NCBI GenBank assembly: GCA_930367215.1
Contig: OV884056.1
Location: forward strand, 255,095,127 to 255,159,126
Reading direction: 5' to 3'
DNA length: 64,000 nt
From: Pollenia angustigena
Lineage: Eukaryota > Arthropoda > Insecta > Diptera > Polleniidae
How positions within the stretch are numbered: position 1 is the stretch's first letter; each line of letters starts with the position of its first letter. This document shows positions 56,098 to 64,000 of the stretch, one piece after another. Under the pieces are notes generated by a model, which was not told the DNA's origin, searched no databases, and worked only from the letters and a program-made list of their open reading frames with translations. The position numbers and the translations under genes are program-made.

Positions 56098-56243
56098 AGT
56101 CTGGGATCACCCTAAGAAAGTTTTATTTAAGAAAGTCTGAGCTTATGGGTGAGAGGGGAAAAAGGAACAGCATGTTCTCTTCCCCTCTCATCAATAAACT
56201 CAGACTTTCTGAAAGAAAAATTTCATTGTGTGAACCCAGACTA
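56098..56243. mobile_element. Short MITE, AGTCTGGG ends
   Basis: AGTCTGGGATCACCC ... GAAAGTCTGAGCTTATGGG and TGAGAGGGGAA are mirrored by TTCCCCTCTCATCAATAA, CTCAGACTTTC and GTGAACCCAGACT. The unit is about 146 bp and folds on itself completely. No coding sequence. Confidence 0.75.
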
Positions 56244-56314
56244 TGATAATGTCATCATACTCAATGTAAGACTGTTCAATTTCATTCAATGTTCTGTACA
56301 TTCTGAGCCTTTTA

Positions 56315-56467
56315 GGCTGGGATTTTGAGATCTCAGTTGAACTAGATCTTTTTAATCTGAAAAGAGAATTTGTGCTGTCATTAACAAGTTTATTTCGCCG
56401 AAAAAATCAGAGTTTCAGGCTGTTTTAAACTAGGTTTAAACTTAATTGAAACCTCAAAAACCCAGCC
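56315..56467. mobile_element. Short MITE, GGCTGGG ends, TA flanks
   Basis: GGCTGGGATTTTGAGATCTC and CTCAAAAACCCAGCC are inverted, with TA on each side. TTGAACTAG / CTAGGTTTAAA extends the pairing. It lies only 70 bp from the previous MITE, but the tips differ. Confidence 0.7.
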
Positions 56468-56789
56468 TAAGTAATTCGAAACGAACCATTCCAAATGAAG
56501 AAACAGGAAACAATTATATTGACGGCAAATTTTTCTAGAGCCCTTCAGTAGTTTGTTTATAAGAGGCAAAGCAGTTGGCTTAGTTGGAAAATAGTTATAG
56601 ACCCAAATGTGTAGAAAAATCCTTAAAAAAATGTATTTCTATTCTGTCTAGTGAGTATTTAATAGTTAATGCCAACAATAGTTCATTCACCACTTCCAAA
56701 GTCTCATAATCACGAAGTATTTTATTAAAATCGTTATTTATTAATAAGATATTTAATTTTTTTCATTATTTATTTATTGAATCTTTATA

Positions 56790-57290
56790 TATATTTAATA
56801 TAAGCTAACAATAATTAATCATATCGTATCCTTATACATTATGTTTGTCCAGCCAGTGCCAGACAAAATTTCGTCATCACAGTTTATGTTCACATATGTA
56901 GGTGTTTATCTTTATTCTGATTGGGTGAGTGCTGCAGTGTTTCTCTTTCTTAAGCGAGTGTGGCCGCCATGATTAAATATTTTTTTAAATATTTTACTGC
57001 ATATTCTGTAATCATAGTTTTTACTAATGGCACATTGAGATCCTTATGAATGTTTGAGTTTTAATAAACCAGGGAACGACTGCTATTATTCGAAAAAGTT
57101 TATTTTGGCGCCTTTGAATTTTTCGATATTAAGGTCGAGGCAGTGCCCCATAGTTGAATACCGTACACCAGATAGGCTTTAAGATAGAGTTTTAAAGTAG
57201 ACTAAGGACAGAATTTCTTCCAATAAGCCAATGAATTTGAATTGCTTTTAGTTTCATTTGAATTAATTTTGCCTCTATTAATAAAATATG
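56790..57290 (-). mobile_element. 3' end of a Jockey-type LINE, second copy
   Basis: TTATGTTTGTCCAGCCAGTG, CAGACAAAATTTCGTCATCAC, TATGTAGGTGTTTATC, GAGTGTGGCCGCCATGATTA, ACTAATGGCACATTGAGATCC, AATTTTTCGATATTA, and CAGATAGGCTTTAAG align with 46545-46980, with small indels. It covers the last ~450 bp and then breaks off, as expected from 5' truncation of a reverse transcript. No usable frame. Confidence 0.85.
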
Positions 57291-57865
57291 AAGTATAAAT
57301 AAGGGACTGTTAGCAAATGCATCACTGCCAATGCAAGTTTGCTAATGAACTTTTGTAGCAGGTGCTTTTTTTCTACTATTAACTTGACACTTGTTTGTTT
57401 ATTAAAGGACATTTAAATTTTCATTTGCAACACAGGGCTGCAATAATTCAAAAGTTTCTTAAGAAAGACTTCATCTGTGAATGAGAAAAATTGTGTGATT
57501 TTAATATGTTGGCTCCGTACGATAACGCCGCAATGAAATTTTAATATTCCCATTACGCTCGCCCTCTCATTCGTGATATGTACATGATATGCCAAAATGC
57601 CAAAAATTAATAAAACGGGTACCTCTTTAATTTATGTTACCAAAGAATATATTGATCGTTCCTAAAAATCGTCTGAAATAAACGTTAAGAGGCACTTCTT
57701 GGGTTAGAGATTAGCGGTTAGATTAACTTTAATCCCAGTATTTACTATTTGACCTGTGTTTTTTAGCTTTTTTTTGCTAGTTTAAGCGGCCAACTGTAGT
57801 GGTTTAAACCTTAACTTTAACTGTCAACATACACATGTTTAACATAAACAACAGTTACACAAATA
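57291..57865. other. No gene seen
   Basis: The interval is AT-rich spacer. GATTAACTTTAATCCCAGTA at 57720 is echoed by TTAACTTTAATCTCAAATC at 59560, perhaps parts of one old repeat. Confidence 0.4.
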
Positions 57866-58704
57866 TGGCTGTAGGAGAAATCGCCCAAAGAAATTTGGCC
57901 CAAGGAAAAAAATCGCCCAAATGAAGAATCGCCCAAAAGAACATGAAAAATGACTCAAAAAGTTAAAAATGAAATTCTGCCCAAAAAACACGTAAAAGTG
58001 TATTGGGAGAATTGACAAAGCATACAAGGCATTTGAAAGTATTGTTTAAGTTGTTCATTTCATTGTTATCGTCTATCGATTCCACTTCACTATCTATTTC
58101 TCCCAGATCACTTTTAAATATGTCTTCGAACGGTTCCCAATCAGTACAAAAATTTTTTTTAAGAAAAACCATTCAATTTAAAAAAGTAGCAGCAGTAGTT
58201 GTGGCTGCTTCTAAAGCTTCACTTGCCTCTATAATTTTTCGGGCTTTATTTGCATATTGCCACGTGATTCTCTTTGTGCCAAGTGTACCACCACTTTCGA
58301 TCAATAGTTTTAGAGCCCTGCTTTTACATCTCGAAGAACTCCTACAAATTTATAAAAAAATTACCTCTTTTTGGTATTAAACGACCCAATATGCCATTAT
58401 ATGCTTCGATGGCAGATGTTGATCGAGTCGTTACAAACAAATAGTATGTAAGATTTTGACGAAATTTTAAAAAGGAAAGATGGCCAGAAAAAATGGGCTA
58501 TTTTTCATACATAATTTTTGGGTGATTTTTCATAACGAAAGATTTGAAAAACAAAAAATCACCCAGTGATAACGAAAAAAAGCCCAAAAATTTGGGTCAC
58601 TTTTCATATGAATTCAGGCCTAATTTTACATGGGATCTTTTTTGGGCGATTTTTAATTTTTTTCCTTGGGCCATTTTTCTTTGGGCAATTTTTCCTACAG
58701 CCCA
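57866..58704. mobile_element. Foldback element, GGCTGTAGGAGAAATCGCCC ends
   Basis: The left arm has GGCTGTAGGAGAAATCGCCC, TTTGGCCCAAGGAAAAAAAT, CGCCCAAATGAAGAATCGCC. The right arm mirrors it with TTTTTTGGGCGATTTTTAA, TTCCTTGGGCCATTTTTC and GGGCAATTTTTCCTACAGCC. The arms are about 70-130 bp and many CGCCCAAA units are scattered inside. The centre has minus-strand scraps of protein-like sequence (DWEPFEDIFKSDLGEIDSEV; KRITWQYANKARKIIEASEA) that may be a dead gene of unknown family. Confidence 0.75.
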
Positions 58705-58737
58705 AAAATATAAACGAAAAATAATTTTTAAAAAATG

Positions 58738-59263
58738 TTTAATATTTTTAATTAGGCTTAAGTTCATCAAATTTAAAAGAGAAAAATTAAAAAACAAAAA
58801 ATGTACTGTGAACTTCAAGAAGAATTCTTGACAAAAGTAGGAAAAAACAGAAGTTATGAAAAAACATGTAAAATCAATTAAAATTGATAATCATTCAGAA
58901 AAGCAAATTTCGATCTACCAAAAGGTTAAAATACAATTTGGTTTAAGGATTGATGTTTGACTATTGGCGTCAGCAGTTGTCGATGGCTGCGAGTGTTAAA
59001 CGGCAAATCCATCTGAGGAGATTGAGTGGTTGCAATCGAAACATGTCATGGTAACCTGCCGGCCGGGGTTCGAGCCCCAGCCACGTCAAGAATGAAAGAT
59101 TATCAATAACAATTTTAGTTAATTTTCATGTTGTAAAATTCCTTTCTTCATAAAAATAATTTAATGAAAAATTAAATTTCATGAACTTAAGCCTAATTAA
59201 AAATATTAAAAATTGGGATTAAAAACCATAAATAGTTCAACAAAATAACCACAATACTAATTA
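58738..59263 (+). mobile_element. TIR element with tRNA-like core, copy B (best preserved)
   Basis: TTTTTAATTAGGCTTAAGTTC near the left end and GAACTTAAGCCTAATTAAAA near the right are inverted. The outer right end runs on to CAATACTAAT. Inside, on the plus strand, is a tRNA-like segment (about 59010-59095): D arm GATTG AGTGGTTG CAATC, T arm CGGGG TTCGAGC CCCAG, and box B GTTCGAGCC (59068-59076). So it combines a DNA-transposon-like shape with an internal pol III-type promoter. Copies: 2925-3342, 61611-61935, end fragment 13495-13620. Confidence 0.75.
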
Positions 59264-59856
59264 TTTTTAAAAAATGATATAAAGCTTAGCACTTTTACAT
59301 ACTTTTCCTTTCTATATTTGTTCTTTAAACCCAAAAAATTTCTACCTTGTAAACAATATAAAATTCGCGCATTTTCTTCTTCTTTGAAAACATCCATATT
59401 GCTTTGATAAAAATTTGATATTTGCAAAAAAAAAAAATTGCCATTTATTTGGGTTCAGTGTGGAAACACTACGTGGTTGAAGCCACCACCTAAAAATATC
59501 AAATTCAGTTGATACTAGATTAACTTAATTATCAATAAGATAATTATAGAATTAAATTAACTTTAATCTCAAATCACAAACGTGGCTCTTAGATGTCTAA
59601 AACCGTAATGAATAAGAATACTATCATTGTAATTAGAAAAAACTTAGTTTTAGATCAACAGACATTTTTGCGAAGGAAGATTTTTCTTTATAAATTATTA
59701 CAGATCCCACATAAAGTCTCTTCTTCAAAATGAAAAATTTTTTAAAGAATGTATGAATTTTTTCTTTAGTCTTTTTTATCAAATACAAATTAGCTTTTTT
59801 ATTTTTATGAAATACAATTTGCCGATTCACAAATTAATCTAAAGTACTTATGTTTT
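59264..59856. other. No gene seen
   Basis: The interval is AT-rich, with a run of A at 59426-59438. No element ends are recognised. Confidence 0.45.
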
Positions 59857-60566
59857 TTATACCCACACCACAATAGGGCAGAGGGTATTATGCATTTGTG
59901 CTGATGTGTGTAACGCCTAAAAATATTGGTCCTTGACCCACCTTAAAGTATACCGATCGACACTTTCTGAGTCGAACTAACGATGTCCGTCCGGCTGGCT
60001 GGCAGGCTGGCTGGCTGTCCATGTAACCTTGTGCGCAAAGTACAGGTCGCAATTTTGAAGATAATTTGATAAAATTTGGGTCATAGGTTCCTATTGGCAC
60101 AAGGACCAAGCCTATTGAAAATGGGCCAATCGTATGACCACGAGAGAAGAGAGGGAGAAATTTCTTCCTCTCAGAATCCATCAAACCGATTTTAATAAAA
60201 TTTAAAACATAGATAGATCCATATGTGTACGGACACATAAGCTATGCATTTTTAAGAAAATAGGACCACGAGGGGAGATAGGGGCAATTTCTGCCTCTCA
60301 AACCGATTTTAATGAAATTTAAAATATAGATAGATCCATATATACATATATGGACACATAAGCTATACAGTTTTTCAAAAATAGGACCACAAGGGGAGGT
60401 AGGGGGCAATTTCTGCCTCTCACAAACTTTCAAACCGATTTGAATTAAGTTTATTAACATAGATAAATCCATATTAATATGGACCCATAAGCATGATGTG
60501 TTATTAAATTCTGTGGTGTAGGGTATCATATGGTCGGGCTTGACCGACTATTCTTTTTTACTTGTT
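59857..60566 (-). repeat. Fly dispersed repeat, near full length
   Basis: The copy runs from TATACCCACACCACAATAGGG to GGTGTAGGGTATCATATGG, TCGGGCTTGACCGACTA and TTTTTACTTGTTTTT. It includes ATGTCCGTCCGGCTGGCTG, a GGCTGGCTGGC run and two or three tandem units with AGATAGATCCATAT and GGACACATAAGCTAT. The 95- and 116-codon minus frames are translations of these units. This is the best copy in the window for defining the family ends. Confidence 0.8.
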
Positions 60567-61610
60567 TTTTTCTAAATATGGTATGGCAATATAGAAAGAT
60601 ATGGTAAGTTAGTGTAAATTAGTGTAAACGTCCGAATTAATTGACAAAAAAATAGAAAAATCAATTTATTTTGATTATGTGAATAAATTAATATATAAAA
60701 ACTTAACAATCACCTAAATGTTAAGCAAAACCGAGCAGCGGTATTAGCACCTTGAAAATGTATATAAGTGCCAAATTTGTATATCCAAAACAAAAACAAA
60801 AACAAAATGTTTAAGACACTCATAAAATTATGGAAAATACAACCAATATGACACAATAGAATACTTTGTGAATTGCCTTAATTATAAATATTTTTACCTA
60901 TTTTAACAACATCAATTGTTATTAGTCCGGAAACTTTAAACGAAGAGAAAACCATTATTCAAAACTTTAGATAAAGCCATTGTGCAAGCATTTTACTCAA
61001 GGAGTCATCAAGTGTAGTATACAGCTGAGAGCATTCATGTTAGTCTGCACAATGTTTTTCTGTATAGAAAAATGTAAGAGCATAAAATAGTTTTGTCAAA
61101 CTGAAATTGTTTGTATATAAAAAAAAAAATATTTCACAACGGCATAAATGGTTGTACACAAGCAGACACAAATTGTTCACTAGCCATTACGTTTTATTTC
61201 GAACACACTTATATTCCTTTATTTAAGGCATTAAAGACAAATAATTAAATGATTAAATTTAAATATAAGAAATGTGAAAAAAAATAAATAAAAAAAACTG
61301 AAACAAAACTTAAGTAGAATATAATTGAACTAGCTGTTTAGCCTGTCACTGCCTGGCAGGAAGAAAAATTACTTTAGAGAAAGCCTCAACGTCAGTACCA
61401 TATGCTTGGCAATTCTTAGATTAATTGGTCTTAATAGGGCTTAAAAATTAGCGGAAATTTAAAATAACACAATTTTGCCACACTTTTTTTGCTCTCAAAT
61501 CGCCGCTTTTAGAATACAACTACTTCAGGCTATGCTCAATTGTTCGGACTATATGCTTAGCAATTTTCAACTTCTTATTTCATTAGGGCGCGTTAATATA
61601 AGTTAAAATA
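60567..61610. repeat. No gene; weak tandem repeat at 61370-61600
   Basis: ATGCTTGGCAATTCTTAGAT, then TTAATAGGGCTTAA and, about 160 bp on, ATGCTTAGCAATTTTCAACT, then ATTAGGGCGCGTTAA show two diverged direct units. The rest is AT-rich. Confidence 0.5.
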
Positions 61611-61935
61611 ATTAGTATTGTGGTTATTTTGTTGAACTATTTATGGTTTTTAATCCAAATTTTTAATATTTTTAATTAGGCTTAAGTTCATGAAATTTAA
61701 TTTTTCATTAAATTATTTTTATGAAGAAAGGAATTTTTAGAACATGAAAATTAAAATTGTTATAGATAATTGTTCATTCTTGACGTGGCTGGGGCTCGAA
61801 CCCCGGCCGGCAGGTTACCATGACATGTTTCGATTGCAACCACTCAATCTCCTCAGATGGATTTGCTGTCTTACACTCGCAGCCATCGATGACTGCTGAC
61901 GTCAATAGTCAAACATCAATCCTTAAACCAAATCG
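61611..61935 (-). mobile_element. TIR element with tRNA-like core, copy C (truncated)
   Basis: This is a reverse-complement copy of 58900-59263, starting at the outer end (ATTAGTATTGTGGTTATTTT) and keeping the tRNA-like part with intact box B (minus strand GTTCGAGCC at 61801-61793) and D arm. It stops just past TAGTCAAACATCAATCC, so the far end is missing. Confidence 0.8.
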
Positions 61936-62562
61936 TATTCTTACAAGATCTATCAAAAAGTTTCGGAGTTAGAGGGTCAAAGTTTGACATTTTGGCCATA
62001 CCGGTGTTCTTCCTCATCCACGTAACTTATAACCTTTTGGTGTTAGCAAAATTTGTCCCAAGTAGCTTAGAAAGCTATTTGATCAATCTTTTGAAACAAT
62101 TTAAAAACATTTTTTTTGATTTTTTTTAGCGAGAATGTTTTTTTTTTTTTTTGCTCTAAAGAAAGCGTATGTTTTTTCCTTTAAGGTAGTTTTGGTCGCT
62201 TTTTGGGATGCGAGTGGCTTATTTTCTATAATTTCTAACACTAAACGGGGGTTTTTCAATTTTTAGCATATGCTCTATTTTGAATTTTTTTCTTTTTGTG
62301 TTTAAGTGTTTCTACAACCTTAAAAATAAAACTTATGCAGAGAGACAAATTAACCTTTCCGACAGTATGTAACATACCCAAATATCATTTTAAACCTTCG
62401 AAACTGTAATGCCCACAGCATGTTAATCCTGAAAATTTTTCTGAAGAAATGTTGACAAATAATTCTTTTTTTTATTTATAATCAAAATAATTTTTGGGAA
62501 TACAAAATTTTATTTTAATTCCCAATTTTTATTCTTTTCTTATTCTTATTTTCTTTTAAGGA
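61936..62562. repeat. Fragment related to the 23943-24675 foldback; otherwise AT-rich
   Basis: AAGATCTATCAAAAAGTTTC, GGAGTTAGAGGGTCAAAGTT parallel AAGATCGGTCAAAAAGTTTC, TGAGTTTGGGGGGTCAAAG at 24415-24455. 62462-62650 is an imperfect palindrome (TAATCAAAATAATTTTTGGG / CTCAATTATTTTGATAATA). Confidence 0.55.
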
Positions 62563-63034
62563 ATTAAGCACGAATAACAAAAGCTTTTAAATCAAAATTT
62601 TGTATTCTCAATTATTTTGATAATAAACAGGCATGTGTACGGCCTAAAAAAACTTAACTGGCAACATGCTTTTGCCAGTTGTTTTTGTTTTCATTTTGTT
62701 GTTTCTTAACCTACTTACAACTGTTATTAATGCTGGAAGAATTCCAATCAATTGTAGTGGGGAATGTAAGAAGAGATAAGCTAACTGTTTATCGTTGTTG
62801 TTTTTGTTTAAACTTTGATATTGTTAAAAGTAGAAGTGTTGCTTATAATTCTTATACGCTTTAAAGTTTTATTTGGTTTAATATCTTTTTGGATGAAGTT
62901 TCCTGATGATCTGGCCTAAGCAACCAGTGAAATACGCTATAGGAATAGCTTATCCCATCAATAATTAATTTTAAGTGTTTTTATAAAGAATAAAAATTGG
63001 GATTTAAGCACGAATAACAAAATCTTTTAAATTT
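62563..63034 (+). repeat. Pair of ~33-bp direct repeats
   Basis: TTAAGCACGAATAACAAAA.CTTTTAAAT occurs at about 62566-62594 and 63003-63032. Between them is ordinary AT-rich sequence with a short Val/Cys/Phe-rich frame (62679-62864) that I do not support as a gene. Confidence 0.65.
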
Positions 63035-64000
63035 GTTTTATTTATTTGTAATAATAATTACATTAATATATAATAATAATAATAAAAATTTAAAGATAAA
63101 TAGTTTAATAAAATTTTATCTTAATCACATAAGAGACGTTTATATCCTAATTTTCTTACATTTAATTTGTTGTAGCTGATGAAGTGTTTAATGTGCCAAT
63201 TTCATAACTTATAATATTGAACTCTAACGTCAAAAGAAAAATTGTATTAATGAAATAATTTAAAAAAAAAGTTTATTCGTCGAATTAATTCTCTCTTTTA
63301 ATTTTGTTAATTTTCATATTTTTTTTTTAATATTTCACTAACCCTGTTATATATATTTTTTTTTATTTTGTATTTTTTCGTAATTTCTAATTAAAAAAGT
63401 TTTCCTCATTAAAACGTATGATTTTTATAAAATAATAAATATAAATCATACGCCTAATACATCAAACCACCAAACCCTCAAAAATATGCAACATTTTTCA
63501 TTAAAAATTTGTTTAATGGTAAGCAGCGTATACTTAATAATTAATAAAGCTTTATCCGCATACGCTACATGCACCTTGTGTAGGTGCCCTTTAAAGTATG
63601 CAACTAGTTTGTTAACATTAATGTGTATGCGGTGGAGGGCGTATACTTATTTTTTATTTGCTATAGTAAGTATCAGGGGTGATAAATGAGAAAACCAATA
63701 TTTTAAAATCGTACTTTTTCTGCCCCAATAGTACTAAATCAATTTTTTATAAATTCTTTTGTTTTATTTTAAAAAACAAAATTTTAATGCAACAAAAACA
63801 AATTCATTTGCTATAAAGTATAGATAGCAAAAAATACAAGATATTACTTATACATAATAATAGGGTGGTTAAAATTTTTTCGCAATCCTTGTTCTATAAG
63901 TCATTCCAAGAAACTTTACCAAAGAAACCATAGGATTTTTCAAAATAGTTAGTTTTCCAAAATTTTCAAGAATATAGGCAAACAAATTGTAGTTGGCGCA
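63035..64000. other. No gene seen; possible element tips near the end
   Basis: The interval is AT-rich. CAGGGGTGATAAATGAGAAA (63674) resembles the tip at 28223. TAGGGTGGTTAAAATTTTTT (63862) resembles the start of the mariner-like TIR, but soon diverges. Any such elements run off the window, so nothing firmer can be said. Confidence 0.35.

Noticed and set aside
59888..60529. Two minus-strand frames of 95 and 116 codons with repeated YGSIY.LNFIKIGL motifs
   Set aside because: They are translations of tandem units in the fly dispersed repeat, not genes.
63862..64000. Start of another mariner-like element at the window end
   Set aside because: Only about 15 bases resemble the TIR, after which the sequence diverges and the window ends.
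1..64000. Endogenous retrovirus, LTR retrotransposon or viral insertion
   Set aside because: No LTR pair, primer-binding site, gag/protease/integrase motif or viral gene was recognised. All reverse transcriptases seen are of non-LTR type.

Overview
The window looks like gene-poor, transposon-rich nuclear DNA of a higher (muscomorph, probably calyptrate) fly. The grounds are strong AT richness, long gaps without open frames, eukaryotic splice signals, decayed non-LTR retrotransposons, piggyBac, hAT, Harbinger and Tc1/mariner relics, and dispersed repeats of a kind common in fly intergenic DNA (ends reading TATACCC...CCACC, with runs like GTCCGTCTGTCTG). The species cannot be named from the sequence. 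Only one stretch looks like host coding sequence: an internal exon on the minus strand (12715-13440) with a good splice donor, encoding a Cys-, Gln/His- and Pro-rich, low-complexity protein segment that I do not recognise.

Layout. 1-12 kb: AT-rich DNA with foldback and TIR elements (4410-5207, 5289-6421, 7081-8254, 9467-9594, 9807-10297). One holds a tRNA-like segment and a perfect 108-bp inverted repeat. 11.8-12.6 kb: a hAT-type MITE with an exact 8-bp target duplication, lying in the intron after the host exon. 14-19 kb: a TTAA-flanked element, a Harbinger-like element with a broken Myb/SANT-like gene, a hAT relic with an exact 8-bp duplication, and reverse transcriptase scraps. 20-31 kb: fly dispersed repeats, a nest of at least four elements (23.35-26.26 kb) with a 5'-truncated LINE still holding a 391-codon frame, a piggyBac corpse, and a 1.86-kb element with long inverted ends and an unfamiliar decayed protein. 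31-38 kb: two more TTAA-type elements, a tandem repeat, and two large foldback elements that carry the same ~80-bp module at their centres. 37.9-46.4 kb: a 4,255-bp direct tandem duplication whose copies look identical, each with a Harbinger-type MITE and an internally deleted mariner-like element. 46.5-57.3 kb: a Jockey-type LINE relic, a second copy of its 3' end, another mariner-like relic, microsatellites and a long quiet stretch. 57.8-64 kb: a foldback element and two copies of a TIR element with a tRNA-like pol III-type segment inside.

No operon or pathway is present. The coherent story is repeated insertion, nesting and internal deletion of non-autonomous elements. The observations I rate highest are: (1) four different TTAA/CCCT-ended elements that each carry an unrelated perfect or near-perfect palindrome just inside the ends; (2) a shared central module in two foldback families; (3) DNA-transposon-like elements with tRNA-like segments inside; (4) a 108-bp perfect hairpin with a hammerhead-like core; (5) the TA-flanked element at 29196-31057 with an unfamiliar protein; (6) the recent 4,255-bp duplication, which may also be an assembly error. 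All boundaries were read by eye.
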